Positions 27,154 through 36,545 of a stretch of 64,000 nucleotides of DNA are shown here, piece by piece (position 1 is the stretch's first letter; each line of letters starts with the position of its first letter). Source of the DNA: an uncultured Lachnospiraceae bacterium (GTDB lineage: Bacteria; Bacillota; Clostridia; Lachnospirales; Lachnospiraceae); NCBI GenBank assembly GCA_934418125.1, contig CAKRWT010000008.1, forward strand, positions 1-64,000. The letters run 5' to 3'. The position numbers and the translations under genes were made by a program. Below the pieces are notes generated by a model, which was not told the origin of the DNA, did no database searches, and saw only the letters and a list, made by a program, of their open reading frames with translations.

Positions 27154-28209
27154 TTGAAAACAGTTGCTCGAATGGCTTTACAAGACGGAATGGTACTCGC
27201 CGAAGATGTCCTTAGTTATCAGAACGATTTAATTTATCCAAAGGATACCATTGTAGATACCAAAGTGATTGCAAGACTGGCAAGACATTCCATAATGTGT
27301 GTATCTATCAAGGAAGAAATCGACTATGCAACCACGCATTTTGAAAAGGTGCGTCTGAGTACCGCTTTTAAATATTTTGAATTTACTTACAATGATTGTC
27401 TTCCAATTTTCCGGAAACTGATGAACGACCTTGTAGAACAAGGTACTCCGATTCGCATGAGCCGCCTGATGGATCTTTATGTCAAGCTCTCTTCCTGTGC
27501 CAAGAACGGCGAACAATTACTTGATTTTCTTTACAATATGTTGCCCAGCGAAGATGATATGACCCATGCCCACTGTCTAAACTCTGCCTTGATTGCCGGT
27601 GTATTCGGCACCTGGCTCGGGCTTTCCAAGGAGGACATTTTTCTCTTAATCCAGTGCGGTTTCTTTTATGACATCGGCAAGTTAAAGCTTCCCAAAGCGC
27701 TTCTCTGGAAACCCGGCAAGTTAACCGATTTGGAATTTACCAAATTAAAAACTCATACCATGCTTGGCTTTGATATCCTAAAAAATCAAAATCTCAACGA
27801 GCATGTTGTGAAAGCAGCCTTGATGCACCATGAGCGTTGTGATGGTTCTGGTTATCCTTCCAGGCTACGTACCAATCAGATTGATGTGTTTGCCAAATAC
27901 ATCGCTATTATTGACGCCTATGAGGCTATGACTTCTGCCAGAACCTACCGACAATCCCTGAATCCTTTTCAGGTTATTGCCAATTTTGAGAAAGATGGCT
28001 ATATTAAATACGATGCTGCCATCCTAAAGCCCATCCTTTCCCATATTGCTTCCACGCAGCTTGGGTTTACCGTCCGTCTTTCTAACGATACCGAAGCGGA
28101 AATCATATTGATCAATCACGAACATCTTTCCAGACCTTTGTTAAAATCTGGCGATGACCTGATTGATTTAACTGCAAATCCAGAACTGGAAATCGTATCT
28201 ATCTATTAA
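27154..28209 (+). CDS. HD-GYP domain protein with Tyr in place of the HD histidine
   Basis: 351 aa. The N-terminal 100 residues form a DUF3391-like region (DGMVLAEDVL). The C-terminal HD-GYP domain has THAHCLNSALIAG, then FFYDIGK where family members have HDIGK (Tyr172 replaces the metal-binding His), then HHERCDGSGYP and DAYEAMTSARTYR. HD-GYP proteins usually hydrolyse cyclic di-GMP; the substitution may weaken that. TTG 27154 has GGGGGA seven bases upstream and gives the family-like start MKTVARMALQDG. Its own promoter lies just upstream and it is divergent from the hypothetical gene. Confidence 0.87.
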   Translation: MKTVARMALQDGMVLAEDVLSYQNDLIYPKDTIVDTKVIARLARHSIMCVSIKEEIDYATTHFEKVRLSTAFKYFEFTYNDCLPIFRKLMNDLVEQGTPIRMSRLMDLYVKLSSCAKNGEQLLDFLYNMLPSEDDMTHAHCLNSALIAGVFGTWLGLSKEDIFLLIQCGFFYDIGKLKLPKALLWKPGKLTDLEFTKLKTHTMLGFDILKNQNLNEHVVKAALMHHERCDGSGYPSRLRTNQIDVFAKYIAIIDAYEAMTSARTYRQSLNPFQVIANFEKDGYIKYDAAILKPILSHIASTQLGFTVRLSNDTEAEIILINHEHLSRPLLKSGDDLIDLTANPELEIVSIY

Positions 28210-28270
28210 GTTTCCAGAATTCACACAAAAGCCGGACCACTTATTAAGAAAATTCAGGCTGTTAACAAGT

Positions 28271-28305
28271 AAATGGAATAAGTCTTACAGCTTATTCCAT
28301 TTTTG
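28271..28305 (+). terminator. Terminator after the HD-GYP gene, overlapping the Nudix 3' end
   Basis: A perfect 12-bp stem (AAATGGAATAAG with CTTATTCCATTT), an 8-base loop and a TTTTT tail on the plus strand. The right arm lies in the last codons of the convergent Nudix gene. Confidence 0.8.
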
Positions 28306-28728
28306 ATTGCGCTTCATTTCCAGATATTCATTATAGGCTTTCTCCAGAATAGCTTTTTCATTATTAAATTTCAACAGATGGTACGCTTCATGATATTTAT
28401 AGAAACCGGAATCTGTAAAATATTCTTCCCGCTGTGGTTTGCTGTAATAACTGTCTGCCATCATCAGATACCAGTGTACTTCCTTTGACACCGTATCCTC
28501 CGGCACATTAAACATATATTCACTCTTCCCAATGTATTTCATAATTTCCGCATGAGCACCAGACTCTTCTAAAACTTCCCGAAGTGCCGTTTCCGGGTAG
28601 GCTTCGCCTTCTTCTACCGTTCCTTTGGGAAGCACCCATCCTTCGTATCGATTATGAAAATGTTTGTACAGTACCAGAATCTTTCCCCGAAAGATTACGA
28701 CACCGCCACAGCTAACTGCTTCTATCAT
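28285..28728 (-). CDS. Nudix hydrolase
   Basis: 147 aa with a complete Nudix box: GTVEEGEAYPETALREVLEESGA, matching GX5EX7REUXEEXGU, at residues about 36-58. Nudix enzymes hydrolyse nucleoside diphosphates linked to another moiety; the specific substrate cannot be read from the sequence. AGGAGG precedes the ATG. It lies 12 bases after the PBP gene, so it is likely cotranscribed with it, and ends in a bidirectional-looking hairpin. Confidence 0.9.
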   Translation of the reverse strand: MIEAVSCGGVVIFRGKILVLYKHFHNRYEGWVLPKGTVEEGEAYPETALREVLEESGAHAEIMKYIGKSEYMFNVPEDTVSKEVHWYLMMADSYYSKPQREEYFTDSGFYKYHEAYHLLKFNNEKAILEKAYNEYLEMKRNQKWNKL

Positions 28729-28740
28729 TTGCTCCTCCTA

Positions 28741-30183
28741 TCATACCCCGAAGTATGCATTAAATATTCTTTTTGCAATCGGCACCGCATAATCCCCTCC
28801 AGAGCCGGCTCCCTCAATAATAATGGTAACACACACCTCCGGACTTTCTACCGGTGCAAATCCCGTAAACCACGCATGGGAATCTGTTTTTACACTGTTA
28901 TACTCTGCAGAACCGGTCTTGCCTGCCGCCGTATAGGACAGCCCGGATAATTTAGTTCCCGTACCGCTCTCCACGACCGCTTCCATTAGTTGTGTCAACG
29001 CTTCCGCTTCTTTTTCAGACATCAGCCGCTTATAGGTATCCTGGCTAAACTGTTTGACAATATTTCTCTCATTATTCTCCACATGGTCCACCACGTAAGG
29101 CTTCATCAACATTCCATCATTGGCGATTGCTGCCGTAATCATATTCAGATGTAAAGGAGTCATCTGGGTTGTACCCTGTCCGATGGATGCCTGCATCACA
29201 TCAGAATCCGATGTATTCTCATTTACCACCAGCTTACTTTGATTGTAAGCAAAGCTTACCGGCAACGCTTCGTTAAACAACAGGGAATCCAGCGTATTTC
29301 CAAAGCTTGCCCGGTTTAAGTTTACACCGATATTGGCAAAGGAGGAATTACAGGACTTGGCAAAAGACTTCGTAAAATCCTCATATCCGTGAACCGTTCC
29401 ATGATAACAATTGATTTTATCCTGCCCATGCACAAAGCTTCCGTTACACTGATAAGTATACTGGCTGTAGGTGTCAGGATTCTCTCTGATGTACTCCAGT
29501 GCTGTAATAATCTTAAAGGTAGAACCCGGTGGATACAATCCCTGGGTAGCACGATTCAGCAATACAGTACTTGTCTTATCTGCCAATAAATCCTGCCAGA
29601 TACGGTCAATTTCATTGGGGTCAAAATCCGGCTTGGATACCATCGCCAGAATCTCCCCGGTATCAGGCTTCGTCACAATAACAGCCCCTTTATAGGCTCC
29701 CAGTGACTGGTAGGCAATTTCCTGTAAATCTACGTCCAGCGTGGTATATACATTATCGCCCGGATATTTTACACCGGAAACTTCACTAGCTACCTTATCC
29801 GAAAGCTTCGCATTGGAATTAATCAGATAGTAATTGCTCATTGCTTCCACACCATATTTTCCATTACTGGCATAGCCTACCACATGGGAAAACATATTGG
29901 CATAGGGATAAACTCTTTTTTCATTGCCTTCTTCATCTATCTGGGTTTCTGCCAGAACCTGTCCACCCGAAGCGTAGATAGACCCTCTCGTATTCTGGGA
30001 AGTAAGAAGCTCCTGTCTTCCATTGTAACTGTTATTAATCAGCTCCTGCTGATGAGTGATGGAATAATGACAGGTATACCCCATCATACCCAGGAACACA
30101 GCAACAAACAGATACGTAACCACCAGAATCTGCCGGTTACTCTTCTTCCGTTTCTTCTTCCTCTTCCATTTCTTCTGTGTCAT
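28741..30183 (-). CDS. Class B penicillin-binding protein (FtsI/PbpA-like)
   Basis: About 480 aa. A very basic cytoplasmic N-terminus (KKWKRKKKRKKSNR) and one membrane helix are followed by a dimerisation region (NTRGSIYASGG) and a transpeptidase domain with GSTFK, SCN and KTGSAEYN. It cross-links peptidoglycan with the SEDS protein encoded immediately upstream. I chose ATG 30183, which overlaps the SEDS gene by 47 bases; ATG 30261 would overlap more and lacks a ribosome site. Shorter than the PBP2 in this window and without its insertion. Confidence 0.88.
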   Translation of the reverse strand: MTQKKWKRKKKRKKSNRQILVVTYLFVAVFLGMMGYTCHYSITHQQELINNSYNGRQELLTSQNTRGSIYASGGQVLAETQIDEEGNEKRVYPYANMFSHVVGYASNGKYGVEAMSNYYLINSNAKLSDKVASEVSGVKYPGDNVYTTLDVDLQEIAYQSLGAYKGAVIVTKPDTGEILAMVSKPDFDPNEIDRIWQDLLADKTSTVLLNRATQGLYPPGSTFKIITALEYIRENPDTYSQYTYQCNGSFVHGQDKINCYHGTVHGYEDFTKSFAKSCNSSFANIGVNLNRASFGNTLDSLLFNEALPVSFAYNQSKLVVNENTSDSDVMQASIGQGTTQMTPLHLNMITAAIANDGMLMKPYVVDHVENNERNIVKQFSQDTYKRLMSEKEAEALTQLMEAVVESGTGTKLSGLSYTAAGKTGSAEYNSVKTDSHAWFTGFAPVESPEVCVTIIIEGAGSGGDYAVPIAKRIFNAYFGV

Positions 30184-31528
30184 ATTCAATTCTTCGTCTT
30201 CTCTTCTTCTTTTTGACACGTTTAGCTCCCTCATCCTGTCTGATAATATAAAGTCCTTCAATGATAAAGAACATAATCAAGGTGGTAAGTACCGAACTGC
30301 CGCCATAACTGATAAGCGGTAGGGTAACACCTGTCATTGGAATGAATTTCGTTCCTCCGCCAATCGTTAAAAACACCTGAAAAATATAAGTAACACCCAG
30401 TCCAAAAGCTATCAGCTGATAGAACTTATTCTTCAGGCGCATGGCAATATTCATAAACATGATAAAGCAACTGATACAAATCAGTATGACACACATGGAA
30501 AACAGAATTCCCAATTCTTCTGCCACCGCAGAAAAAACAAAATCTGCTTCTACATAAGGAATGGAGGTGGGTGTACCTCGAAAAAGTCCCAATCCAAACC
30601 AACCGCCACTACTGATAGCAAACAGTGACTGCGATATCTGATAGCCCGCATTGTCAATACAGCTAAAAGGATCCTGCCACGCCTGTACCCGCACCTGGAT
30701 ATGGGTAAAAAAGTGGTACGCCAGAACTGCCGCCCCACAGCCACCGGCACTTCCCAGTATCAGATAAATCCATTTTCCGGTTGCGATAAAAACCATCATT
30801 ACATACACAACAAAGAAAATCAACGCACTGCCTAAATCCCTGGATGCTACCAGAATCAGTACATGTATTCCCGCCAGTACTGCCGTAATCAGAACCCGTA
30901 AGAAATCATGGGATTCATACAATGCACTTGCCAGGAAAAACACGAATATTATCTTAATAAACTCCGATGGCTGGAAGGTAATTCCGCCAATGGAATAGGA
31001 TATTTTGGAACCATTCGTCACGGAACCAAGAATCAACACAATTCCCAGTGCTGCAATCCCGATACCGGCATACAGCCAGGTAAGGCTCTTTAAAAACTTC
31101 AGCCGGTGGATAAAAAAAGGAATTATCATCCCGGCAATAATGGATACCGTCACAATAAAAAACTGTTTCACTGCTTTTTCATAGGAAAGTCTGGTAAGAA
31201 TGACAAAACCTACACTCAGCAGGATGCACATATTGTTGATAATCAGCTGGTTTCCCTTCGGATAAATCATCTTAAACAGCACAATGGTTGCAAACAATAA
31301 TATCTGTTGCAATACATAGAACAGCAAATACTCTATCTTACCGGTTTCAAAGCAGATAACCAGGAAGCATGAAAAGTGCACCAGAAACATCAACAGATTC
31401 TGCCGGATGTAGCTGCCTTTCCGTTTCTCTTCCTCCTGAAAGCGAAACACAAGGAAACATTCCAACGTATATAATGCAATAAACAATGTAATAAAATATT
31501 TCGATAGCTCTGTAATATATAATTCCAT
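30137..31528 (-). CDS. SEDS glycosyltransferase (FtsW/RodA/SpoVE family)
   Basis: 463 aa, about ten membrane segments with ITFQPSEFIK near residue 190, VEADFVFSAVAEELG (catalytic Asp loop) and TLPLISYGGSS. It polymerises lipid II with the class B PBP encoded downstream. The C-terminal tail is unusual: a KKKKRRRR block then a run of Glu (EEEEETEEE). Whether it serves division, sporulation or another process cannot be told from sequence; rodA itself lies at 855-1958. Start ATG 31528. Confidence 0.9.
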   Translation of the reverse strand: MELYITELSKYFITLFIALYTLECFLVFRFQEEEKRKGSYIRQNLLMFLVHFSCFLVICFETGKIEYLLFYVLQQILLFATIVLFKMIYPKGNQLIINNMCILLSVGFVILTRLSYEKAVKQFFIVTVSIIAGMIIPFFIHRLKFLKSLTWLYAGIGIAALGIVLILGSVTNGSKISYSIGGITFQPSEFIKIIFVFFLASALYESHDFLRVLITAVLAGIHVLILVASRDLGSALIFFVVYVMMVFIATGKWIYLILGSAGGCGAAVLAYHFFTHIQVRVQAWQDPFSCIDNAGYQISQSLFAISSGGWFGLGLFRGTPTSIPYVEADFVFSAVAEELGILFSMCVILICISCFIMFMNIAMRLKNKFYQLIAFGLGVTYIFQVFLTIGGGTKFIPMTGVTLPLISYGGSSVLTTLIMFFIIEGLYIIRQDEGAKRVKKKKRRRRIEYDTEEMEEEEETEEE

Positions 31529-31534
31529 GAACTT

Positions 31535-33811
31535 TTATTCTACGCCCCTTTTTAAATGTCCTGTGGTGTATTCCGAAAAGGGAAATTCTCCCCTTAAAAC
31601 AGCGTGTACCTGTGTGTCTGTCTCTTTCGTAAAATCATACCGCCATATAGGTGCCGCAATTTTCCGAAGTTCCTTTTCCCTGGTATGAAAGGATAATGGC
31701 ACGGAATTATAAATCACATTATAGCAGTGAGTACAGTTGGTTCGTACTCTGAAATCCGTCTGATAACGATCCCGTAACGTTACCTCTTCCTGGCTTTCTT
31801 TTCCCTTTCCTGTTTTCTTACAGAAATCCGACGTCTGCTGTACACAATTTGCGGTAATCATCATGGGAATGGTTCCATAGACGATTAAAGCAGGCGTTAT
31901 CTTTTGTGTCTTTGCTTCTTTTACCAGTTGTCTGCCTTCTGCACCATTTAATTCATAGGGTAAGGTAATTTCTCTGGTATAGGTGCTCCAGAAAGCGGTG
32001 GTCTGCCCATTAAAACAATAAATTCCCGCATCCGTTACCAGTTGGTACTGTTTTTCCAGCGCTTTCAATGAGTTTACATAAGATACGCTTTCCAAATTAC
32101 GCACTAGAAAACCACACAGCATCTCATCCTGTTCCAGCAGCGTCCGCAGGCGGTTCAGATACCCATTATCCCGCATCCGGATAACATAGGGCAATGCCAG
32201 ATACCATTGCAACTCCCTATGTGCTTTCATGATTTTCTCTACGTCACAGGTCTTATGCACATATAAATCACTATCGATATAGATTCTTCTGCAGTCATGC
32301 TCCGTCACTGCCCGCAGTTGTTCCAATGTCTCCACAGTACAGTCCCTTGCCGGGCTTTCAGCACTCTCTGTTTTTGTTTCCTTCTGAAAATCTGCCTGCA
32401 ATGGCATCACGTTCTGAACCTGTTCCAGAACTTCTCCCTGGATACAGGCTTTGTTCTTTGCATATGCTTTATCCTTTATGCAATCTTCTTCCGTTTCTGT
32501 CTTTCTTACATCCAGTAACTGGTTTTGCCGGATAACGGCATTTTCATAGGCTTCCACTGTCTGTCGGCGTAACAGGTTCAGCGCGCGGACTGGCAAAAAG
32601 CACTTGTCCCCCATGTGAATCTCTGTCTGTTGCGCCACCAGGCAAGAATTTCCCATCTTCTTTAACTGTTTTAACACATCTTCTTTGGTAAGAGCTGCCT
32701 TCTGTGCTTCCTGTACGATATCCCCGGACACGCTGACAGAAGTTTCTTCCCCTGTTATCTGCAGGGTAACACGCTCTCCCACCGCCAGATGGGCTTCCAT
32801 TCGCACCGGACGTTTCTCAGGCTCTTTGATATACCGTTCCCGAATCTGGTTCAAAACCGCTTCTTCACTGCCAAGATAACTTGGTTTCTGAAGCGTTATC
32901 ATATCCTTGCCGTTATGTCTTTCATAATAGCCTGTCTGTATCTCGCTTCTGATATACAGCTTCTTCAAATATTCCAGGTCAGAATCTTCTACCTGATACG
33001 CTTCTTTATCTTTCTCATATAAATCAATATACTTACGATACAGTGCCGTGACACCGGCAGCATACTCCGGCTTCTTCATTCTTCCTTCAATTTTAAAGGA
33101 ATCAATCCCTGCTTCTAGAAGTTTTGGCAAATAAGAAAGGGTACACATATCCTTTAAACTGAGAGGATATCCTTCTTTCATCAAAACCTTGTCTTTTGCA
33201 TAAACACTATAGGGCAGTCTGCAGGGCTGCGCACAACGTCCCCTGTTTCCGCTCCGTCCTCCAAGGATACTGCTGAAAAGGCACTGACCAGAATAACAAT
33301 AACACATGGCGCCATGAATAAAGCATTCGATTTCCAAACCGGTTTCTTCCTTTATGGCACAAATTTCTTCCAGGGAAAGTTCTCTGGCTGGTACTACTCT
33401 GACAACCCCATGTTCTTTCAAAAAGGCTGCCCCGCCCGCACCGGTTATTGTCATTTGGGTACTGGCATGCAGCTCTAAGTCCGGGAACTCTTCCCGCAAC
33501 AGGGTAAGGACACCCATATCCTGTACAATCACACCATCCAGTCCCGCCTCATAAAAAGGCCGCAGATAACCGGGTAGCTCTTCCAACTCCCCATCTTTTA
33601 AAAGTGTATTCACTGTCAGATATATTTTCTTGCCATAAAAATGAGCAACATGCAAAGCATGACAGATTTCCTCTGCCGTAAAATTATCTGCGTATGCTCT
33701 TGCTCCAAATTTCTGTCCAGCCAGATAAACCGCATCGGCTCCGGCATTCAAGGCACCAATAAAGGCTTCATAATTTCCTGCTGGTGCTAATAATTCTACT
33801 CTTTTTTCCAT
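31535..33811 (-). CDS. U32 family peptidase with DUF3656
   Basis: 758 aa. The N-terminal U32 domain (about 1-270) has LLAPAGNYEAF and the signature IECFIHGAMCYCYSGQCLFS; cysteines near GRCAQPCRLPY likely bind iron-sulphur. A DUF3656-like region and a C-terminal repeat of U32-type sequence follow, ending in CTHCYNVIYNSVP. U32 proteins include the rRNA hydroxylation factor RlhA and collagenase-annotated proteins; which role applies is unknown. It lies downstream of zapA after a hairpin. No frameshift. Confidence 0.88.
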   Translation of the reverse strand: MEKRVELLAPAGNYEAFIGALNAGADAVYLAGQKFGARAYADNFTAEEICHALHVAHFYGKKIYLTVNTLLKDGELEELPGYLRPFYEAGLDGVIVQDMGVLTLLREEFPDLELHASTQMTITGAGGAAFLKEHGVVRVVPARELSLEEICAIKEETGLEIECFIHGAMCYCYSGQCLFSSILGGRSGNRGRCAQPCRLPYSVYAKDKVLMKEGYPLSLKDMCTLSYLPKLLEAGIDSFKIEGRMKKPEYAAGVTALYRKYIDLYEKDKEAYQVEDSDLEYLKKLYIRSEIQTGYYERHNGKDMITLQKPSYLGSEEAVLNQIRERYIKEPEKRPVRMEAHLAVGERVTLQITGEETSVSVSGDIVQEAQKAALTKEDVLKQLKKMGNSCLVAQQTEIHMGDKCFLPVRALNLLRRQTVEAYENAVIRQNQLLDVRKTETEEDCIKDKAYAKNKACIQGEVLEQVQNVMPLQADFQKETKTESAESPARDCTVETLEQLRAVTEHDCRRIYIDSDLYVHKTCDVEKIMKAHRELQWYLALPYVIRMRDNGYLNRLRTLLEQDEMLCGFLVRNLESVSYVNSLKALEKQYQLVTDAGIYCFNGQTTAFWSTYTREITLPYELNGAEGRQLVKEAKTQKITPALIVYGTIPMMITANCVQQTSDFCKKTGKGKESQEEVTLRDRYQTDFRVRTNCTHCYNVIYNSVPLSFHTREKELRKIAAPIWRYDFTKETDTQVHAVLRGEFPFSEYTTGHLKRGVE

Positions 33812-33826
33812 AAATATGACCTATGA

Positions 33827-33857
33827 TGAAAATAGCTGTCTACGAAAGACAGCTACC
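33827..33857 (-). terminator. Hairpin after zapA
   Basis: TAGCTGTCT and AGACAGCTA form a perfect 9-bp stem with a 5-base loop, followed on the minus strand by TTTT. It separates zapA from the U32 gene. Confidence 0.6.
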
Positions 33858-33859
33858 TA

Positions 33860-34267
33860 CTATTTTTTCAATTCTTTTAACTCTGTTTCCATACGAATCA
33901 TTTTCTTCGTATTTTCATCTGCCTGATGCTTCAGTTCTTCTACGTTTTTCTCTGTATTTTCCAGTTTAATCTGGGAAGCAATGAGTTCATGCTTCAAATC
34001 ATACATTTCTTTTTCTTTATTCTGCAATTCCTCTTCCAGCATGCTGATTTGTTTCTTCGCCTTGAAGTAATCATCTGCTATATTTAATTGCAGTAAAACA
34101 TTCTGTGTGTCAAGAGACTGCCTTTTATAGCTGTCAACCTTGCTATATTCCGCCACTTTATTATTGATATAGGAAGCAACTTTCTGTAAATATTCTTCAC
34201 TTTCGTATCCACTCAAAGTAAATACCTTGCCGCCGATAATGACTTCTGTATCTGTTTTTGTTGACAT
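33860..34267 (-). CDS. zapA: Cell division protein ZapA
   Basis: 135 aa. The N-terminal globular ZapA domain (TEVIIGGKVFTLSGYESEEYLQKVASYI) is followed by a long coiled coil to the end, rich in E, K, L and Q. ZapA cross-links FtsZ filaments. ATG 34267 is preceded by AGGGGA; an in-frame start at 34309 is rejected because it adds an unlike N-terminus. It has its own promoter inside the 3' end of ruvB. Confidence 0.88.
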   Translation of the reverse strand: MSTKTDTEVIIGGKVFTLSGYESEEYLQKVASYINNKVAEYSKVDSYKRQSLDTQNVLLQLNIADDYFKAKKQISMLEEELQNKEKEMYDLKHELIASQIKLENTEKNVEELKHQADENTKKMIRMETELKELKK

Positions 34268-34304
34268 GGCGAATCCCCTTTTCTCCCATTGCGAAAGCAC
34301 CTTT

Positions 34305-34321
34305 GGCATACAAAATATGCC
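34305..34321. repeat. Small hairpin in the zapA leader
   Basis: GGCATA and TATGCC are separated by five bases in the leader between the zapA promoter and its start. Weak stem; role unknown. Confidence 0.4.
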
Positions 34322-34350
34322 ATCTGCTATACATTGTCGATACTATATCT

Positions 34351-34379
34351 ATTATATATAGCTTATGTGGGAATTTCAA
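34351..34379 (-). promoter_or_regulatory. Promoter of zapA
   Basis: TTGAAA (34374-34379) and TATAAT (34351-34356) on the minus strand are exactly 17 bases apart. The -35 lies within the last codons of ruvB. Confidence 0.8.
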
Positions 34380-35361
34380 GTCCTAAATGATGATAAGCAA
34401 AATCTGTCACAACTCTTCCACGTGGAGTACGATTCAGGAATCCATTCTTAATCAGATAGGGTTCGTAGACATCTTCTATGGTGCCTGCATCTTCTCCAAT
34501 AGCAGCTGCCAAGGTATCCAGTCCTACCGGTCCTCCCTTGAACTTATCAATCATGGTACACAGAATATTCCGGTCAATATGGTCAAGTCCCATCTTATCT
34601 ACATCCATCAAATCTAATGCAACATGGGCAACTTCTTCGGTTATCACACCTTCGTATTTTACCTGGGCAAAATCCCTGACTCGTTTCAGTATCCGGTTTG
34701 CCAGTCTTGGGGTTCCCCTGCTTCTTCTGGCTAATTCCCTTGCACCGTTTTCTTCAATTTCCACCCCCAGAATTCTTGCCGAATGTTGAATAATCAGTTT
34801 CAGTTCCTCCACGGAATAGAATTCCAGTCGGTGAATCACACCAAAACGGTCTCTTAATGGTGCCGTCAAAAGGCCAGCCCTGGTGGTCGCACCTACCAGG
34901 GTAAAATGAGGCAGGTCTAACCGAATCGACCTGGCGGAAGCACCCTTACCAATCATAATATCTATGGCATAATCTTCCATTGCCGGGTAGAGCACCTCTT
35001 CCACCTGTCTGTTCAGCCGGTGAATCTCATCCACAAAAAGTAAATCCCCTTCCTGCAGATTATTCAGAATCGCCGCCATCTCTCCCGGCTTCTCAATCGC
35101 CGGTCCACTGGTCACCTTCATGTGTACCCCCATCTCATTGGCAATAATTCCTGCCAGTGTGGTCTTGCCCAGTCCCGGGGGACCATAGAACAGTACATGG
35201 TCCAAGGCATCCTGCCGCTGTTTGGCTGCCTCGATATAAATCTTCAGATTATCCTTTACCTTGGATTGACCAATATAGTCATCCAGATTCTGTGGGCGCA
35301 AGGAGCCTTCAATCTTAATATCTTCCTCTATTAAATTAGTTTCTATCATTCGGTTGCCCAT
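34363..35361 (-). CDS. ruvB: Holliday junction branch migration helicase RuvB
   Basis: 332 aa. Walker [12 protein letters not shown] at residue 58, Walker B VDEIHRLN near 108, GATTRAGLL sensor region and the C-terminal winged helix with RTPRGRV. RuvB hexamers drive branch migration of junctions held by RuvA. ATG 35361 follows ruvA by 15 bases with GGGAG upstream. Length and motifs are normal. Confidence 0.96.
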   Translation of the reverse strand: MGNRMIETNLIEEDIKIEGSLRPQNLDDYIGQSKVKDNLKIYIEAAKQRQDALDHVLFYGPPGLGKTTLAGIIANEMGVHMKVTSGPAIEKPGEMAAILNNLQEGDLLFVDEIHRLNRQVEEVLYPAMEDYAIDIMIGKGASARSIRLDLPHFTLVGATTRAGLLTAPLRDRFGVIHRLEFYSVEELKLIIQHSARILGVEIEENGARELARRSRGTPRLANRILKRVRDFAQVKYEGVITEEVAHVALDLMDVDKMGLDHIDRNILCTMIDKFKGGPVGLDTLAAAIGEDAGTIEDVYEPYLIKNGFLNRTPRGRVVTDFAYHHLGLEIPT

Positions 35362-35376
35362 ATTGCTTCTCCCGTT

Positions 35377-35994
35377 CTAGAACATATATTTCAGTGCTTT
35401 CTTCAGAATCAGCTCTACTGTGCTGTCCTCGGTCAGTTCCACCTTCTTCACTGCCGCTGTCGCATCGGATGCTGAATAGCCTAATGCAACCAACGCCTCG
35501 ATTGCTTCCTTCTTCATCACATTGTCAAGAGCCTGTGCCCCCTGGCCCTGTGCTGCTTCTGGCGGATTACCCAGCCCTGCCAGCGTATCTTCCAGGGATA
35601 TTTTATCCCGCAAATCCAGGATTACCCTCTCTGCTGTCTTATTGCCAACTCCCGGAGCCTTGGCGATTGCCTTGGCATCCCCTGCCATAATGGCAAACCG
35701 CAGGGCATCTGCACTCATAACCGATAAGATGGCAAGTCCTCCCTTGGGACCGATTCCATTGACCGTAATCAGCTTCTTAAAAATCTCCAAATCATCCCTG
35801 GTCAGGAACCCATACAATAACAGGGCATCCTCTCTGACTAGAGTATAGGTATATATCTTCACTTCGTTGCCCATCCCCGGCAGCATTTCCACCGTAGTCC
35901 CGGACACCTTCACATTATAGCCGATTCCATTTACTTCTACTACAATATTATCTTCTGTTACTTCTTCCAACGTTCCCTTTAAATATGCATACAT
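35377..35994 (-). CDS. ruvA: Holliday junction binding protein RuvA
   Basis: 205 aa. An N-terminal OB-fold domain (MYAYLKGTLEEVTEDNIVVEVNG), two helix-hairpin-helix motifs (VNGIGPKGGLAIL and APGVGNKTAERVILDLRDK) and a C-terminal domain III with SDATAAVKKV that contacts RuvB. It forms the ruvAB operon. No ruvC is present here, as expected in many Firmicutes, which use RecU instead. Confidence 0.95.
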   Translation of the reverse strand: MYAYLKGTLEEVTEDNIVVEVNGIGYNVKVSGTTVEMLPGMGNEVKIYTYTLVREDALLLYGFLTRDDLEIFKKLITVNGIGPKGGLAILSVMSADALRFAIMAGDAKAIAKAPGVGNKTAERVILDLRDKISLEDTLAGLGNPPEAAQGQGAQALDNVMKKEAIEALVALGYSASDATAAVKKVELTEDSTVELILKKALKYMF

Positions 35995-36005
35995 CCTTCT
36001 GTCTC

Positions 36006-36542
36006 CTACCTTCTGTGTCTCTCCAGATACGGTATCAGTTCCATTGCCAGCAAGCCAAGCACTCCACCGGTAATGGTTCCTGCAAAAATCAGTGCCGGCA
36101 TATAATAGCCTACCGCATAGGTCTCCACTACCAGCATGGCTACGATTATCTGCCCGATATTATGAAATACGCCGCCCAGCACACTGACCCCAATGACCGA
36201 AAACAGATGTGTCTTCCTGCCAGCTAACATCGCCAGAAAACTAACGGCTGCCCCGGCTAACGCATATAAGATTCCATATAGGTTTCCGAACAGGAAACCG
36301 GACAGTATAATCCGGCAGCCGTTTACCAGAATACAGTCCCGGACTGCCTGCCGGCTCACCTTCCGCCCTTCTGCTTCCCCTGTGTCATTTTTTTCATACA
36401 ACAACAGAACCACTACCAGATTCGGCAGTCCCAGTTTCATACCCGGTATTCCAAAAGAAAGTGGAACCAGTGATTCTACATAGGACAAAAGCAGGGCGAC
36501 CGCTACATAGAATCCAAGCTCCACCGTATGTCTCAGTGTCAT
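36006..36542 (-). CDS. Gx transporter family membrane protein
   Basis: 178 aa with five or six membrane segments. SFGIPGMKLGLPNLVVVLLLY near residue 30 and GGVFHNIGQIIVAML near 120 match the Gx transporter family, once called heptaprenyl diphosphate synthase component I. The family resembles ECF S-components; substrate is unknown. It pairs with the NusG domain II gene upstream by three bases, a pairing common in clostridia near flavin or redox genes. Start ATG 36542. Confidence 0.85.
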   Translation of the reverse strand: MTLRHTVELGFYVAVALLLSYVESLVPLSFGIPGMKLGLPNLVVVLLLYEKNDTGEAEGRKVSRQAVRDCILVNGCRIILSGFLFGNLYGILYALAGAAVSFLAMLAGRKTHLFSVIGVSVLGGVFHNIGQIIVAMLVVETYAVGYYMPALIFAGTITGGVLGLLAMELIPYLERHRR

Positions 36543-36545
36543 ATC

